Positions 43,526-53,865 of a stretch of DNA of 64,000 bases are shown here, piece by piece. Location of the stretch: NCBI RefSeq assembly GCF_000149955.1, contig NC_030997.1:1596714-1660713 (forward strand), given 5' to 3'. Origin of the DNA: Fusarium oxysporum f. sp. lycopersici 4287. Taxonomy: Eukaryota; Ascomycota; Sordariomycetes; Hypocreales; Nectriaceae. Under the pieces are notes generated by a model, which worked only from the letters and a program-made list of their open reading frames with translations, did not search any database and was not told where the DNA came from. Made by a program: the position numbers and the translations under genes. How positions within the stretch are numbered: position 1 is the first letter of the stretch; every line of letters begins with the position of its first letter.

Positions 43526-44034
43526 CTCTAAGCTTGGTAGAGCTTCTGATGTGACGAAAGGTTACACAAGGTAAATGAAGAGAGGGATCATGGGGACTAC
43601 TTGAGGCACGAAAATAAGGAGCGGCCGATGTCTCAGCCGCCATAATGCGATCGAAGGAGGAGATGAGAGATCAGCTAGCCACTCAGAAGTGCCAAGAGAA
43701 AGTTTTCATCCCTACATTGCACAATTGTATTTTCATTCCACCTACCAACAGATTTCGGATTCGGAGGCTGGTGGTCTTGAATAACGCTTGAAGTTAAGGA
43801 AATGCTGGACGGCTGTGAGCCCCATCATGCTATGACATGTGCCAGTAGACATCGCGGGTGTGTTTGACAGATATTGTCATAAAATGAAGGATAATAGTAT
43901 CGTTCTGGGCACCACATGAGCATTATTTATCATCAAATCCCTATTAGAAAGAATCTCAGAATTGTAAATTCAACAATCTTTGTTCCCGCATGTTATCGCT
44001 GGCATCCGAACTTGCATCCGATCTGTTGGTTGCC
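43526..44034. other. Intergenic
   Basis: Contains the promoter of the 41968-43525 gene and the 3' flank of the NmrA-like gene. No gene seen. Confidence 0.5.
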
Positions 44035-44955
44035 CTACAAGGCATATGTCTCAGACACGGCATCCTTCTCGCGGACCAAAAACTCCTTGAAGCTACCCAA
44101 TCCAGTTCCCCACATCTTGACCCTCTCAGCATCAACGCATTTCTCTCCATCCCTCAAGAATACCTGCGATCCAATAAACGGGTTTGTATCCATAGCCTGA
44201 GCAACCTGCTCATCAGTGTAAAACTCGGCCTTCATGTCTCGCCCAGTCGCATCAGACAGAATCTCCATCATCTGCACGGCCGTCAACCTCTCGCTGACAA
44301 GGTCAATCCCTTCCCCGTTAAATCTTTCAGGCTCGTTAAAGGCGGCGAAAGCGAATTTAGCAATATCTTGCGGGTCGACGAGGTTGAGCTTGGTGTCGGG
44401 CTTTAGGGCGGTCAACCAAGCGTTGCGCTCGAATAAGTCGCTGTAGATCCGAGCTTTTGGGGCGAGAAGGTTGGACATGAAAAACCCTGGACGGATGATA
44501 GTCCAGTGCTTGAATCCAGCACGCTGAACAAGCCCTTCAATAACATTCTTGATGAAAAGGCTCTTGAAGAGAAAGTGACTAGGGGGAAGAAGCGTGCGCT
44601 TCTCAGGAGCATCGGCGCTAATAGAGCTCGAGTACACAACATCTTCAACGCCCGCCTTTTTAGCCAGTGCAATAATTCTCTGAGCCCAGATACGCTCATC
44701 GTCAAGATTGCTGTAATTGGGCCCAAGAGCGAGGAACAGCTTGTTGCAGCCTGTAAGACCGGCAGTAAGGGCCTCTTCATCGTCCCAATTGCCAGAGTTC
44801 AACACGACGCCGATCTTAGCGAGGGCTTGGGCTTGAGGGGACTCGATGTTTCGCACTGTAGCGCGGACAGACCAGTTTGATTGGCGGAGGTGGCGACATA
44901 CTGCTGAGCCTTGGGTGCCTGTAGCAGCGACGACGTAGACTGTTGGGAGAGACAT
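44035..44955 (-). CDS. NmrA-like NAD(P)-binding protein
   Basis: Single exon, 306 residues from the ATG at 44955 (MSLPTVYVV). A Rossmann fold opens at once with VVAATGTQGSAV, the glycine-rich dinucleotide loop of the NmrA/atypical SDR family. VRNIESPQAQAL follows at the NADP-ribose position. VVYSSSISAD and HWTIIRPGFFM fit the family core. The classical YxxxK catalytic pair is not evident, as in NmrA-type redox sensors. It starts 233 bp from a Zn2Cys6 regulator on the other strand. NmrA proteins can restrain transcription factors or act as reductases in secondary metabolism; which applies here is open. Confidence 0.87.
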   Translation of the reverse strand: MSLPTVYVVAATGTQGSAVCRHLRQSNWSVRATVRNIESPQAQALAKIGVVLNSGNWDDEEALTAGLTGCNKLFLALGPNYSNLDDERIWAQRIIALAKKAGVEDVVYSSSISADAPEKRTLLPPSHFLFKSLFIKNVIEGLVQRAGFKHWTIIRPGFFMSNLLAPKARIYSDLFERNAWLTALKPDTKLNLVDPQDIAKFAFAAFNEPERFNGEGIDLVSERLTAVQMMEILSDATGRDMKAEFYTDEQVAQAMDTNPFIGSQVFLRDGEKCVDAERVKMWGTGLGSFKEFLVREKDAVSETYAL

Positions 44956-45098
44956 GGTAATGGAGTGAATGTTTGCTTGACTATGATATAAAAATATTGC
45001 TTTTAATTGTTGGCGGTCAAGCTGTTTTATATCTCGTTGTTTTGAGGTACAGTACATCTGCTATGCGCTACTCCGTCGTCCATTTGTGGGGCTGATGA

Positions 45099-45110
45099 GC
45101 GGAATTCCGC
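45099..45110. promoter_or_regulatory. Perfect 12-bp palindrome in the NmrA/Zn2Cys6 promoter
   Basis: gcggaattccgc is a perfect inverted repeat with CGG and CCG half-sites four bases apart, the kind of site bound by Zn2Cys6 dimers. It lies between the two divergent starts, 79 bp before the regulator ATG. Autoregulation is an inference. Confidence 0.45.
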
Positions 45111-45188
45111 TGTTCTCTGGGTCCCTCAGCGCACTTCCACCATCTTACCTCCTCGCAAAACACCAAAATTCCATCTCACCCATCATCC

Positions 45189-46512
45189 ATGGAGCGCAGC
45201 GACCCGCCAGCCCGACGGAAGTCCTGTCAGGCCTGCAAAAAGGCGCGGCGGAGATGCGATCTAGCGCGTCCAACATGTCAGCGCTGCGCTCAGCGGAATA
45301 TCCACTGCCATTATCCTTATGCGCCTCCACAGCGCGTGGGCGTCAGCTGCATACAGCCCTTGATTCCAGTTTCTGGGATTGAGGGTTCGCTTACGCCATC
45401 ATGCCTTGGGATTTTTGATTCGATTCTGGAACCGACGGACGATTTTACAGACCAGCTGTTCCAAGGTTCGTTAGATTGCGATGCTTCCAATTGGTCTTCG
45501 CCACGGCTTTCAACCACGGCTCAAAATGCGTTGAATCGGTCTCAACTTGTTACTGTTCCTCAAGTTACAAGGGCAATTACGTCCCGGCTTCAGTATGCTA
45601 TGGATACAATATTAAAGGGCCCTTCTCAAATGGTTTCGGAGAATCAGACGCCCTGGTGCCATTCGCACTTGTATGATGAGGGAATGCCTAAATCTATGCA
45701 ACGTGAGTCGATTCCATGTCCCGCCAACGCATGCATAACACGTCAATATAGATGCGGTATCTTCTGCTGCACTCCATGCAGCAAAAAATCATCTCAACGC
45801 CAGAGTCATCCGCGACAACGTGGAAAGTCGTGTACAAGAACTTCTTTCCAGTTCTCCAGCAATGACACCACTAGAAACTCTGGCATATGCACAGGCCCTC
45901 TTCATATATCAAGTACTCCGCCTACAAGATAATGATTCCCGAACCTATGCCATCTACGAATCTACCATGCCTCACCTCGAAGAAGCATCCAACGCCCTCA
46001 TCCCCTACATCGCTTTCGATGAAACAGCAGACTCACCAGATCACACCGCAGATCTCATTCCCCTCTATCCTGCCTCTGCAGCACAAGCCTTCTGGACAAA
46101 CTGGATCTTCCAAGAATCAGCCAAAAGAACCCTCGGCATGATAAACTTTTTCATGTTGACATATTACTTCATGAAAGGCGAGTCAGGTAATAGATGCGGC
46201 CAGAATAAAAACATCGCTGTGAATCGGTCTGTCACTATGTCTGCGCATTTATGGAAAGCTCAAGATGCTGTTGACTTTGCACTGGCGTGGCGAAATAAGA
46301 AACACTTCGTGATAAATGTGAGCGCGTAAGTCAACATTGAGTTTTGTTTGTTGTTTCTTTAGCTGACGATGAACAGACTGAATTTCTTGGAGACGATAAT
46401 CCACGATGCCCAGAAGGATGACATTGATGCTTTTGGCAAGATATGTCTGACATCGTTGATGGGACTTACTGAGGCAAAAGGCTGGTTAGCTATGAAGGGG
46501 ATTGCTTTATAA
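45189..46512 (+). CDS. Zn2Cys6 transcription factor
   Basis: Three exons. The ATG at 45189 is followed at residue 13 by the binuclear cluster CQACKKARRRCDLARPTC with CQRC completing six cysteines. The first intron (about 45704-45751, gtgagt to aatatag) joins MQ to AVSSAALHAAKNHLN in phase. The second (gtaagt to gaacag near 46326-46376) leads to the last exon, ending at the TAA at 46512. Total length is about 400 residues, short for the class. A helical middle region lacks an obvious fungal_trans motif. It is divergent from the NmrA-like gene and may control it. Confidence 0.87.
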
Positions 46513-46678
46513 TCTTTCTATATATTCTTTCTGATTCCAGTCCACCTTGACAAGGTGACAGTGCGATGAGAATACCTGGGCAATAATTCTGATCGCATGC
46601 GTCTGCACCCTTCTGTATAAGAGGCTCCTGCCCCTCCTTTAATCACATCATCTTGAACTCTGATTCATCCTCCTTGTG

Positions 46679-46984
46679 TCATTCCTGCCGTATTAGAAAC
46701 TCTTTCTCGAACTCATCCTCCTGTTCCCAGTAGGCATCGGCCTTTGCGCTTGGCTTAAATCCACCAGATTTGACAAGTTCGTCAGATGGGTACTCGTAGA
46801 CATCCAGTTTGATGACTTGATTCCCTGGGTATAAATGGAGATACTGAGTCCCGGCCATTGTTTTCATAAACGCGTCGTAGCGCTCAAGATCATCAATGTG
46901 ATATGCATCTCGGGGAGAGAGAAATGCCATTGCTCTACAAATGAAGAATATGGCGAACTTGAAGATAAGAGCGAAAGGTGGCAT
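46679..46984 (-). CDS. Small hypothetical protein with N-terminal hydrophobic segment
   Basis: 101 residues from an ATG at 46984. The first 22 residues (PPFALIFKFAIFFICRAMAF) form a hydrophobic signal or anchor. The remainder is acidic (YPSDELVKSGGFKP, EQEDEFEKEF). No family recognised. The composition and the start look coding, but there is no splice or homology support. It is convergent with the Zn2Cys6 gene. Confidence 0.45.
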   Translation of the reverse strand: MPPFALIFKFAIFFICRAMAFLSPRDAYHIDDLERYDAFMKTMAGTQYLHLYPGNQVIKLDVYEYPSDELVKSGGFKPSAKADAYWEQEDEFEKEFLIRQE

Positions 46985-48728
46985 GACGCTGGAAATTCGA
47001 AAGCCTCGGGGTTCTAGTAAGAGCCGTTGGTGGTTTCAATTTATGGTTTGTTCCTGGTTTTCAATTTTAATGGCGCGTGCAGGTGAAGCTCAGCCGTGGT
47101 ATATATGCTCCACCAGGTATCAGATCATTTAGTTATCACATGATGATCGCTCTGAACCTTTATCCTGCCGCCCTTGCCGACTTCCCTTTATCGGGCATAT
47201 GGAGACAGACAGAACTCATTATTTGACAGATCGAGGGCCTGAAGAGAGAAGGTGTTTTCATGAAGGTCCTGTATTGGCCAGGTCGGATAATCCTGCCGAA
47301 AACCCCACCCACATTGCAATATTCCTCGCTAATCGGGTCTTTGCTTGGCAAGTTTCTCCTCTTGACAACTCTTCCACGCTGGCGCCAACGGGATACTCTA
47401 TAAATCATTGGAAGTGATAAGAAGGTAAAAGAATTATTGAGTGGAGATTCTATAGTGTGAACTTTGCTGTAATACGACTAAAATTCGAGTTGGTTTTGTT
47501 GACTTTGTAGATATTTTGTCGTCACGATATGGCGTGTATTAACAGGTTGTGACGGCTCAGTTGAAATGTCAGAATGAATACGCACAACTCGCCACTATGG
47601 CTTGTAGGCAGCGACTCAAAAACAGACACTAGTATTGTTCTCCATGCAGAGCATTAGCACTTTCTTACTATTATTTTTAGAGAGATCATTTTAATGCCTA
47701 AGATGCGGGTATAGGGTAATTATGAATATTCATCGCCTCTGCCCAAGACCTGAGACAGATGCTATGATAAAATTAGTACAGAATATCAGGTCCTCTTCTT
47801 TCGCCAAACCTGACTCCCACTTATGGACGGCGACGCCGAGGCAAAACCGGTGCGGCTGAGAAGCAAAAGCCCAGTCAAAGTAGGCGATGTCACTTCAATT
47901 CCACAGTATCATCTCCAAGCCCCAGTTATAAATAACCAAAATGAAACATGCCCTGCGTTTCGTTATCTTATCTCGTATTGATAAGCTTCTTATCGCCCGA
48001 AGCCAACAAGGACCTCAGCCTCGGGTTCTGACATTAAAACAAGGTGCCAAAATTAACTGGTCTAAAGATCTACTGAGATACAGTAAACTTACCTAAGCCT
48101 TTTCGTCACTTAGGAAAAAGGTCTTAACTTTCCTTGCCTCCCGTTGCCTGGAAGCTCGGCAAAAGTCCCTTAAGTAAGCTGCTGACAGACCAATAAGTGG
48201 GCCAGGTCTGCCGTGAAACAACTCCACCAAAGCGGCCGAATTTACAGCAGGAATACAGACCTGTGATAGGGTCATCAGCCGTAAACAGCACAATGGTGGT
48301 TAAAAATAAGCGAAAATACAAGCTTAGGAACAAGCTTCTGCCAAGCGTCAATGCCGAATCCTTGCCGCCCCCGGCAGTCGAGACCATTTAGAACTATATC
48401 CCCTGCCAAGAGCTGCTCAATTGAGAGGCTTTCACGATGCGGGATCCTGATTAGATGGAACGATATTTGTTTTAGTGCACTCTTAACCTAGCTTTTCGTG
48501 CGAAAAAGGAAAGTTGGATTATTAGACGTCAAGCTATGCTCAGCCTTGCACATGTCATGGCATTGCAATGGAAAGAAATTGAACAGGCTCGACAGCCGCG
48601 GTGAGCCTCGAGGACCGTGTATAAATACGTGGCTACTGCCCTTATTGACTTATTTCTTGTCCTCATCCTCAGACAATTTGACAACTCTCTCCTCTCTTAC
48701 GATAGCTCGATACCATTTCATCATCACA
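46985..48728. other. Long intergenic region, nothing recognised
   Basis: 1.7 kb. Several ORFs of 60-88 codons overlap on both strands without motifs. A TATA-like tataaata at about 48620 lies roughly 110 bp upstream of the secreted-protein gene. Confidence 0.45.
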
Positions 48729-49487
48729 ATGCTCGTCTCAACTGCCCTTCTCGCTCTGAGCTCAGTAGCCTTCGCAGCTGCTACGCCCGCTCCAGCTCAA
48801 AACCCCGTGACAGACTTCAGCTTCTGGCTTGGTGGTCCTATCCTTGAGAAATGTCTCGCTGAAAAGAATTGTGAGGACCGTCTCCTCGACAACCCTTACT
48901 ACGTCGAAGCCAAGAAGACCAACCATGCCAAGCGATACAGCTGCCACGGCTCTGGCATGCACACCGTCGTCACCAGCGGCAGGAACTTTGTCAAGTTTGG
49001 TTCTTTCAACCCCTACGATTTGTTCCATCACGTCTATGATCTGTGCCATGAAGGAGGATGCGATAGTGGTAGTGACTGGGCCCGAAGCACAAAGTACGTT
49101 ACTGCTACTGGTATCTATTCCAAGGATATCAAAGTCAGTGCTCAAGGCGTTTACTCAGGGTGGGACATGCGTAATGCTCTTGCTCAATCTCTCGCCGATG
49201 CGTCTGGGCGAAACCAAGTTTGGTCTGAGGAGGTTGCGTGCCCCAGTGGAGGACGAGCATGCTCTCGTGTCAAGGCCTGGCAGGGATATGCTCCCAACTT
49301 CCATCAGTCTGCCATCTTCAACAACTGCAATCAATATGGCTGGATGAATGCCAAGACTGATGGTCTTACTGGAATTACTTCGGGTGGAGATTGCAAGTCG
49401 ATTGTTGAGAAGCTTGGAGCAATTATCGGAGAGACGGTTCCCTTTGGAGCAGGAACTATCCCGCTTCTGGGTGCACTTTGTGGTTAA
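48729..49487 (+). CDS. Secreted cysteine-containing protein of unknown function
   Basis: Single exon. The ATG at 48729 gives 252 residues with a textbook signal peptide (LVSTALLALSSVAFAAATP). The open frame extends upstream to 48498, but only the inner ATG gives a signal. The mature part has about ten cysteines in pairs (CLAEKNCED, LCHEGGCDSGSDW, CPSGGRACSRV) and the segment CHGSGMHTVVTSG. A glycine/hydrophobic tail ends GTIPLLGALCG. No catalytic motif is seen. It may be a secreted effector-like or antimicrobial-type protein; I do not recognise the family. Confidence 0.78.
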   Translation: MLVSTALLALSSVAFAAATPAPAQNPVTDFSFWLGGPILEKCLAEKNCEDRLLDNPYYVEAKKTNHAKRYSCHGSGMHTVVTSGRNFVKFGSFNPYDLFHHVYDLCHEGGCDSGSDWARSTKYVTATGIYSKDIKVSAQGVYSGWDMRNALAQSLADASGRNQVWSEEVACPSGGRACSRVKAWQGYAPNFHQSAIFNNCNQYGWMNAKTDGLTGITSGGDCKSIVEKLGAIIGETVPFGAGTIPLLGALCG

Positions 49488-49622
49488 ACGGTACTGCATG
49501 GGAATTGAGACGGCAGCCAAGAGTGAGATGTATAGAATTATGAGCCTTTGGACCTTGCTGAGTTAGGGGGGTACTGGCTTAACCTAGCAAATATCGCCCG
49601 TAGCCGCGTGTCTATCTCAAAT

Positions 49623-50062
49623 TCATTCCCATTCCTTATCCAAAACAACAAGATTTTGATACCCCTTCTTCACAACCTCGGTATCAATCACCATGACCGC
49701 AATGAAGGTTGTGTGCTCAGTGTCGCTAGGGTTATCGCTGACAGTGTGATGGCAACCCGGAAACTCGCGGAAGCTCTCGCCTGCGTGATACACCTTGGGC
49801 GGGTTACCGTTCATCCCGCTGAGGAGTTGACCCTTAATCACAGTGGCGGCGACGGTCGCACCAGAGTGAGTATGCGGCGGCTTCCAGCCGTTAGGACCAT
49901 AGTGGACTTCGAGGCCAACGATGGACTTGCCGGGTGCGTTGGTGAGCTCGTAGTCATAAAGAATCTTGACGGTTTCGCGAGGGCGATTACTGGTACTGAT
50001 TAGCTGGATTCTGGACGAGGCAAATATTCAACTTACGACTTGTTCTCAACACTGTCTGCCAT
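49623..50062 (-). CDS. Cupin-domain protein
   Basis: Two exons. The ATG at 50062 gives MADSVENKS; a 47-bp intron (49990-50036, gtaagt to accag) joins in phase to NRPRETVKILYDYEL. The single cupin barrel shows the first metal-binding motif as PPHTHSGATVAATVIKG and the second around GCHHTVSDN. The stop is at 49623, for about 130 residues. Cupins of this size include small dioxygenases, isomerases and sugar-binding proteins. Head-to-head with an MDR oxidoreductase and near a Zn2Cys6 regulator, it may belong to a small catabolic or detoxifying group. Confidence 0.83.
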
Positions 50063-50297
50063 TTTGATGAAGTATATGTTGTACGATTATTGCGATGTGA
50101 TGGAGAAGACACAGGAGCAAGAGATAACAAGAGATGAGGAATATGATAGATACTATTTTTTACCGGAATGAACTACTTATACTGATAAGAAAGTCGTATT
50201 TTCTCGATTGATAGAGGACGATTATCCTACCCGTCGGCCTCCCGATTTCCGGGTGGGGATGAATAAGCCGGGCAATGGTCAATTACGGGGCTCACCC

Positions 50298-50308
50298 GGG
50301 TATCCGGG
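50298..50308 (+). promoter_or_regulatory. gggtatccggg motif upstream of the MDR gene
   Basis: An 11-bp motif, 173 bp before the MDR start and 236 bp from the cupin start. The identical word occurs 77 bp upstream of the Zn2Cys6 regulator at 53480. The surroundings (tcac-cgggtatccggg-yatyc) match as well. The wider 50220-50340 stretch is rich in CGG/CCG half-sites. Confidence 0.5.
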
Positions 50309-50480
50309 TATTCTCTTCTGTCCCCGAATCCCGGGCGCAATTGCCTACTACGACTATCAGCATATAAACAGTTCCTTCTTGGCAGAAAAAAGAGCTTAAA
50401 TGATATCAGCTCTTAGTGATATCATCCACTAGTCTATCACTGCACTTCATACGCCAGGAACAATTCCCCCAAACCTCAAG

Positions 50481-51419
50481 ATGAAAGCCGTTCAGATCCT
50501 CGGAAACATGTCTTCTCCAAAACTCACCACCAACTTCTCTATGGAGAAACCCGAACCTGTAAAGTCCGATATTCTGGTTCGTGTTCATGCCGCTGGAGTC
50601 ACTGGCGATGAAATTATGTGGCCAGAAACATATCGACGTCCATCCCGCGTTCCAGGCCATGACATATCCGGAGTCATCACCGCATTTGGCCCTGACTACT
50701 CTGGACCTCTGAAAATAGGCCAAGAAGTTTTTGCGTTTCTATCGGCGCACACGGGCGAGGGACAAGCTGACTATGTCCTTTGCTCTCTTGACGAGGTCGC
50801 CCCAAAGCCAACAGCGCTTTCACATGCCGAAGCATCTGCGTTGCCGATTCCGGTTCTGACAGCATGGGAAGTTCTCGATTATGCTGACATTGACGCTGGA
50901 ACGAGAGTTCTAGTGACTGGCGCGTCGGGTGCAGTTGGTCAGCAGTTTGTGCAGCTTGTCAAACATTTGACAGGTGCTCATGTGATTGCACTAGCATCTG
51001 CGACAAACAAGCAGCTACTGGGCGACGTACCTGACGAGATTATTGACTACAAAACTCCAAACTGGGAGAAGTATGTACAGGAAGTAGATGTTGTCTTTGA
51101 CACGGTGGGCGGAGAGGTTCTGGCAAAGACGTGGGAAACTGTCAAGTCTGATGGCATGATCATTACAATCGGTGATCCTGCGCCGTCGTGGGCCTTTGGA
51201 GGTGATGAACCTTTAGAGTCCTTGTCCCTACCAGGTGTCAGGTATAAGTATTTCATCGTATCGCCGAACGGAGAGCGCTTGGAAAAGATGGCTGGGCTGT
51301 TTGATGAGGGAGTGATCAAGCCACTGGCGGTCAAGACGTTTCCGTTTGATCAAGCGGTTGAAGCTTGGGAGCATGCAAGGCAGCGAGGAAAGGGTTACAA
51401 GGTCGTGATTGAGTTTTAA
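50481..51419 (+). CDS. MDR-family quinone/zinc-free alcohol dehydrogenase-like oxidoreductase
   Basis: Single exon, 312 residues from the ATG at 50481. The N-terminal GroES-like domain shows VRVHAAGVTGDE and PGHDISGVI. The Rossmann domain has VTGASGAVGQQFVQL and DVVFDTVGG. The zinc-ligand cysteines of classical ADHs are missing, which puts it with quinone-oxidoreductase-like NADPH enzymes (PIG3/RTN4IP1-type). A cytosolic or mitochondrial reductase of quinones or enones is likely. Its promoter faces that of the cupin gene, and it shares a motif with the adjacent regulator promoter. Confidence 0.89.
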   Translation: MKAVQILGNMSSPKLTTNFSMEKPEPVKSDILVRVHAAGVTGDEIMWPETYRRPSRVPGHDISGVITAFGPDYSGPLKIGQEVFAFLSAHTGEGQADYVLCSLDEVAPKPTALSHAEASALPIPVLTAWEVLDYADIDAGTRVLVTGASGAVGQQFVQLVKHLTGAHVIALASATNKQLLGDVPDEIIDYKTPNWEKYVQEVDVVFDTVGGEVLAKTWETVKSDGMIITIGDPAPSWAFGGDEPLESLSLPGVRYKYFIVSPNGERLEKMAGLFDEGVIKPLAVKTFPFDQAVEAWEHARQRGKGYKVVIEF

Positions 51420-51490
51420 GCTGTAAATAGATATCAAAAAGGAAGTCGGGAGTAGGGATTAGATAGATTATTGAGTATTCAACTTGTACT

Positions 51491-53403
51491 TCATTCAATC
51501 CAGCTAGAATCCAGCTCCACGCCCATGTTGATCCATCCGCATATATCCTCAAACGACCCCAGAGACGCAAAAACATTATCATCCTGGTCCATCGTCGGTA
51601 GAGAATCCATGCTTCCTTCTCCCTCGCTTTGCGTTAAACTCGGGACCTGATTCGACCCTGGAGTACTCCCGACATCCCCACTACTCCCTCCAAGTCCCAA
51701 AACATGGCGAGCGATAGTCTGTATCTCTTTCACATTCCTCGCCGTCCTTGGCCAAATCTCGCCTACGGCTTTGAGACATCCGATAGTCAAACGGATCTGA
51801 TCTCGCGCTACTGCCAAAGCTTGATCTTTGAGCAGGTAGGTACAAGCCGATAGAAGGGCGAGAGTCCCTTCGCTAACCATGCATGTCGTGAAAGGCGTGT
51901 GGTGGAATGGGCGGACCGGTAAAGCCAAGAGCTGGATCTGTGCATTGACTGACTTGAGAATTCTAGTTGTGTGTACGTTGATGAGATCTGGCTTCGGTGT
52001 ATCTGCTGGTGGTTCTCGAGCGCAACTGGATACTTTCTCAACGGGGTTGAATCTCAGATCCGATAACGGTCTGTGTATACCAATAGTTGCACTAAACAGT
52101 TAGTTCAGCTCTCATTGTTGGGAGGGAAGGACATACACATGAATAAGCAAGTGAGCTTGAAACATCAATTCATCAATAGTCCCGTCTTGCTTCAGCACTG
52201 GCTTTTTGTCTTTGGGCAGTAGCAGTAGCCAGGCATCGAATGCCGAGTCAGCGGATTGTATGATGGCCTCTGAATCTTCTCTTGTCGCCCTTTTTGGTGA
52301 CATGCAAATGACTTGTGCTGCACAGCGCACTGCACCGATGAGATAGGCGAAGGACGAGAATACCACGTCTTCGCTATCGAACTCGCGAGAATCAAAGTCC
52401 TGTAAAGTCTTTGGTGCAGGAACTGTCTATGGCTCGTATGTCAGTCTCTTGCACCAAGATCGTGTAAATTACTTACACCTGATTCATAATCTGACTCTTC
52501 ACAAGGAAGTTCCGCGGTAGGTTCGACATGTAATGTTTTGAAGTTCATCGTCCCCAGTGTTCCAGCGTAGGAAGCATCCACGATGAATAGCATCCACCAC
52601 GTTCGTCTCCAGCATTCAATCATGACCGGGTCTCTGAATCCGAATGTAACAGCGAACTCCTGCTTCTGCATTTCCAGTCCGACAGCAACATCAATTGCAG
52701 CATCCATCTGATCTTTTGCTTCAGCCTTAAAGGTATACCAAAACAAAGCGATGGAGTACAGCAGGCGAGCCTGGACTTGCACTGGATCTGATGGTTTAAG
52801 CTGTGATATTTGAGCCTTGACGGCGCTACTTAGTGATTCTGACCATTGGTGGGTGTCATAGATATGCCCAATCAGCCGCATGGAAGCTATGAGGGGATTA
52901 AAGTTGAAAGCCGATGTTTGGGATAGTTGGACCAAGTGCTTGAATGGGGGAGCGAAAGGGTGCAAGTGGTGAAAGTTGGTATAGTACGACTTGACCAGAG
53001 CATCATCGGTGAGACCGCCAAGGCCGAAATGCGGTGTTTCGCGGTTCTCTGGTACTGGCGTTGGGGCGGGTAAGCTCGCATGTTGAAAAACCTCCATGCA
53101 ATCCGCCCCAGTCGCAGATTCACCGCCCAAATTGATTCCCTCATCAGATACGGCCACAGATGTCTCTGACACAACATTCTCCAGCTGCGCATCAGCCTTA
53201 TTAGCCAGACGTCTTCGCCTTTCAGTCAAAGCAGCTCGATCAAGGCCACCGCGTCTTGAAGCTGTATACTGGCACGTCTTATCGTATGCCATGCACCGAC
53301 TGCATCGCGGCTGTTTAGCGTCGCATTTCACATGCTTTGTCCGACACTCGAGACAAGCTAGTGACGAGCGTGTATTGGCACGTGTTGAGACTAGTCGCTC
53401 CAT
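51491..53403 (-). CDS. Zn2Cys6 transcription factor with fungal_trans domain
   Basis: About four exons. The ATG at 53403 is followed by the binuclear cluster CLECRTKHVKCDAKQPRC and CSRC. A basic linker (TERRRRLANK) follows. The central fungal-specific regulatory domain includes YYTNFHHLHPFAPPF and CWRRTWWMLFIVD. Further exons (52110-52430 and 51491-52085) finish with an acidic tail rich in Ser and Asp (MDSLPTMDQDDN), a candidate activation region. The first splice uses gtgtaag at about 52488. It is convergent with the MDR gene and its promoter carries the shared motif, so it is the likely local regulator. Confidence 0.87.
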
Positions 53404-53479
53404 GGTGAATGGGTATTTTACGTGGAAGAGAAATATGGTTGATGCATGTCAAATCGAGGTAATACTAAAGTGGGGTCAC

Positions 53480-53490
53480 GGGTATCCGGG
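53480..53490 (+). promoter_or_regulatory. gggtatccggg motif upstream of the Zn2Cys6 gene
   Basis: Identical to the word at 50298-50308, 77 bp upstream of this regulator's start. It suggests autoregulation together with control of the MDR gene. Confidence 0.5.
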
Positions 53491-53865
53491 CATCCGGAAA
53501 TAGAGTGGGTATACGAGGTGTCAGCCAAGATGAGATTTCCATGGATGCCATGCTTTGTTTACGGTAAAGACTGCGTGATTATGGGAAACGAGGAGATAGC
53601 TTAACTAAAATTACACACTATTTGAATGCTTTCTTCTGTACCATACAATACTTCTTACGGATACCTTTGCTCCAGGTTGTCGAAAATTCGTCGCCCAAAC
53701 TGATCCATCATTTGAGACGTTGAATTTTCTTCTGACTAAATTCCCTGCTAGGCTCGTACAAGTGCCAATCAAGGACCTTGTAACCTCTTTGCTCGACGAT
53801 ACTAAAATCAGGCTGCAAATAATTAAAGGTTCGACAAGGCAAAGTGTTGATCCTCTCCGACTCAG

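Noticed and set aside
48093..48391. Overlapping ORFs on both strands
   Set aside because: Mutually exclusive frames without motifs; typical of non-coding DNA of moderate GC.
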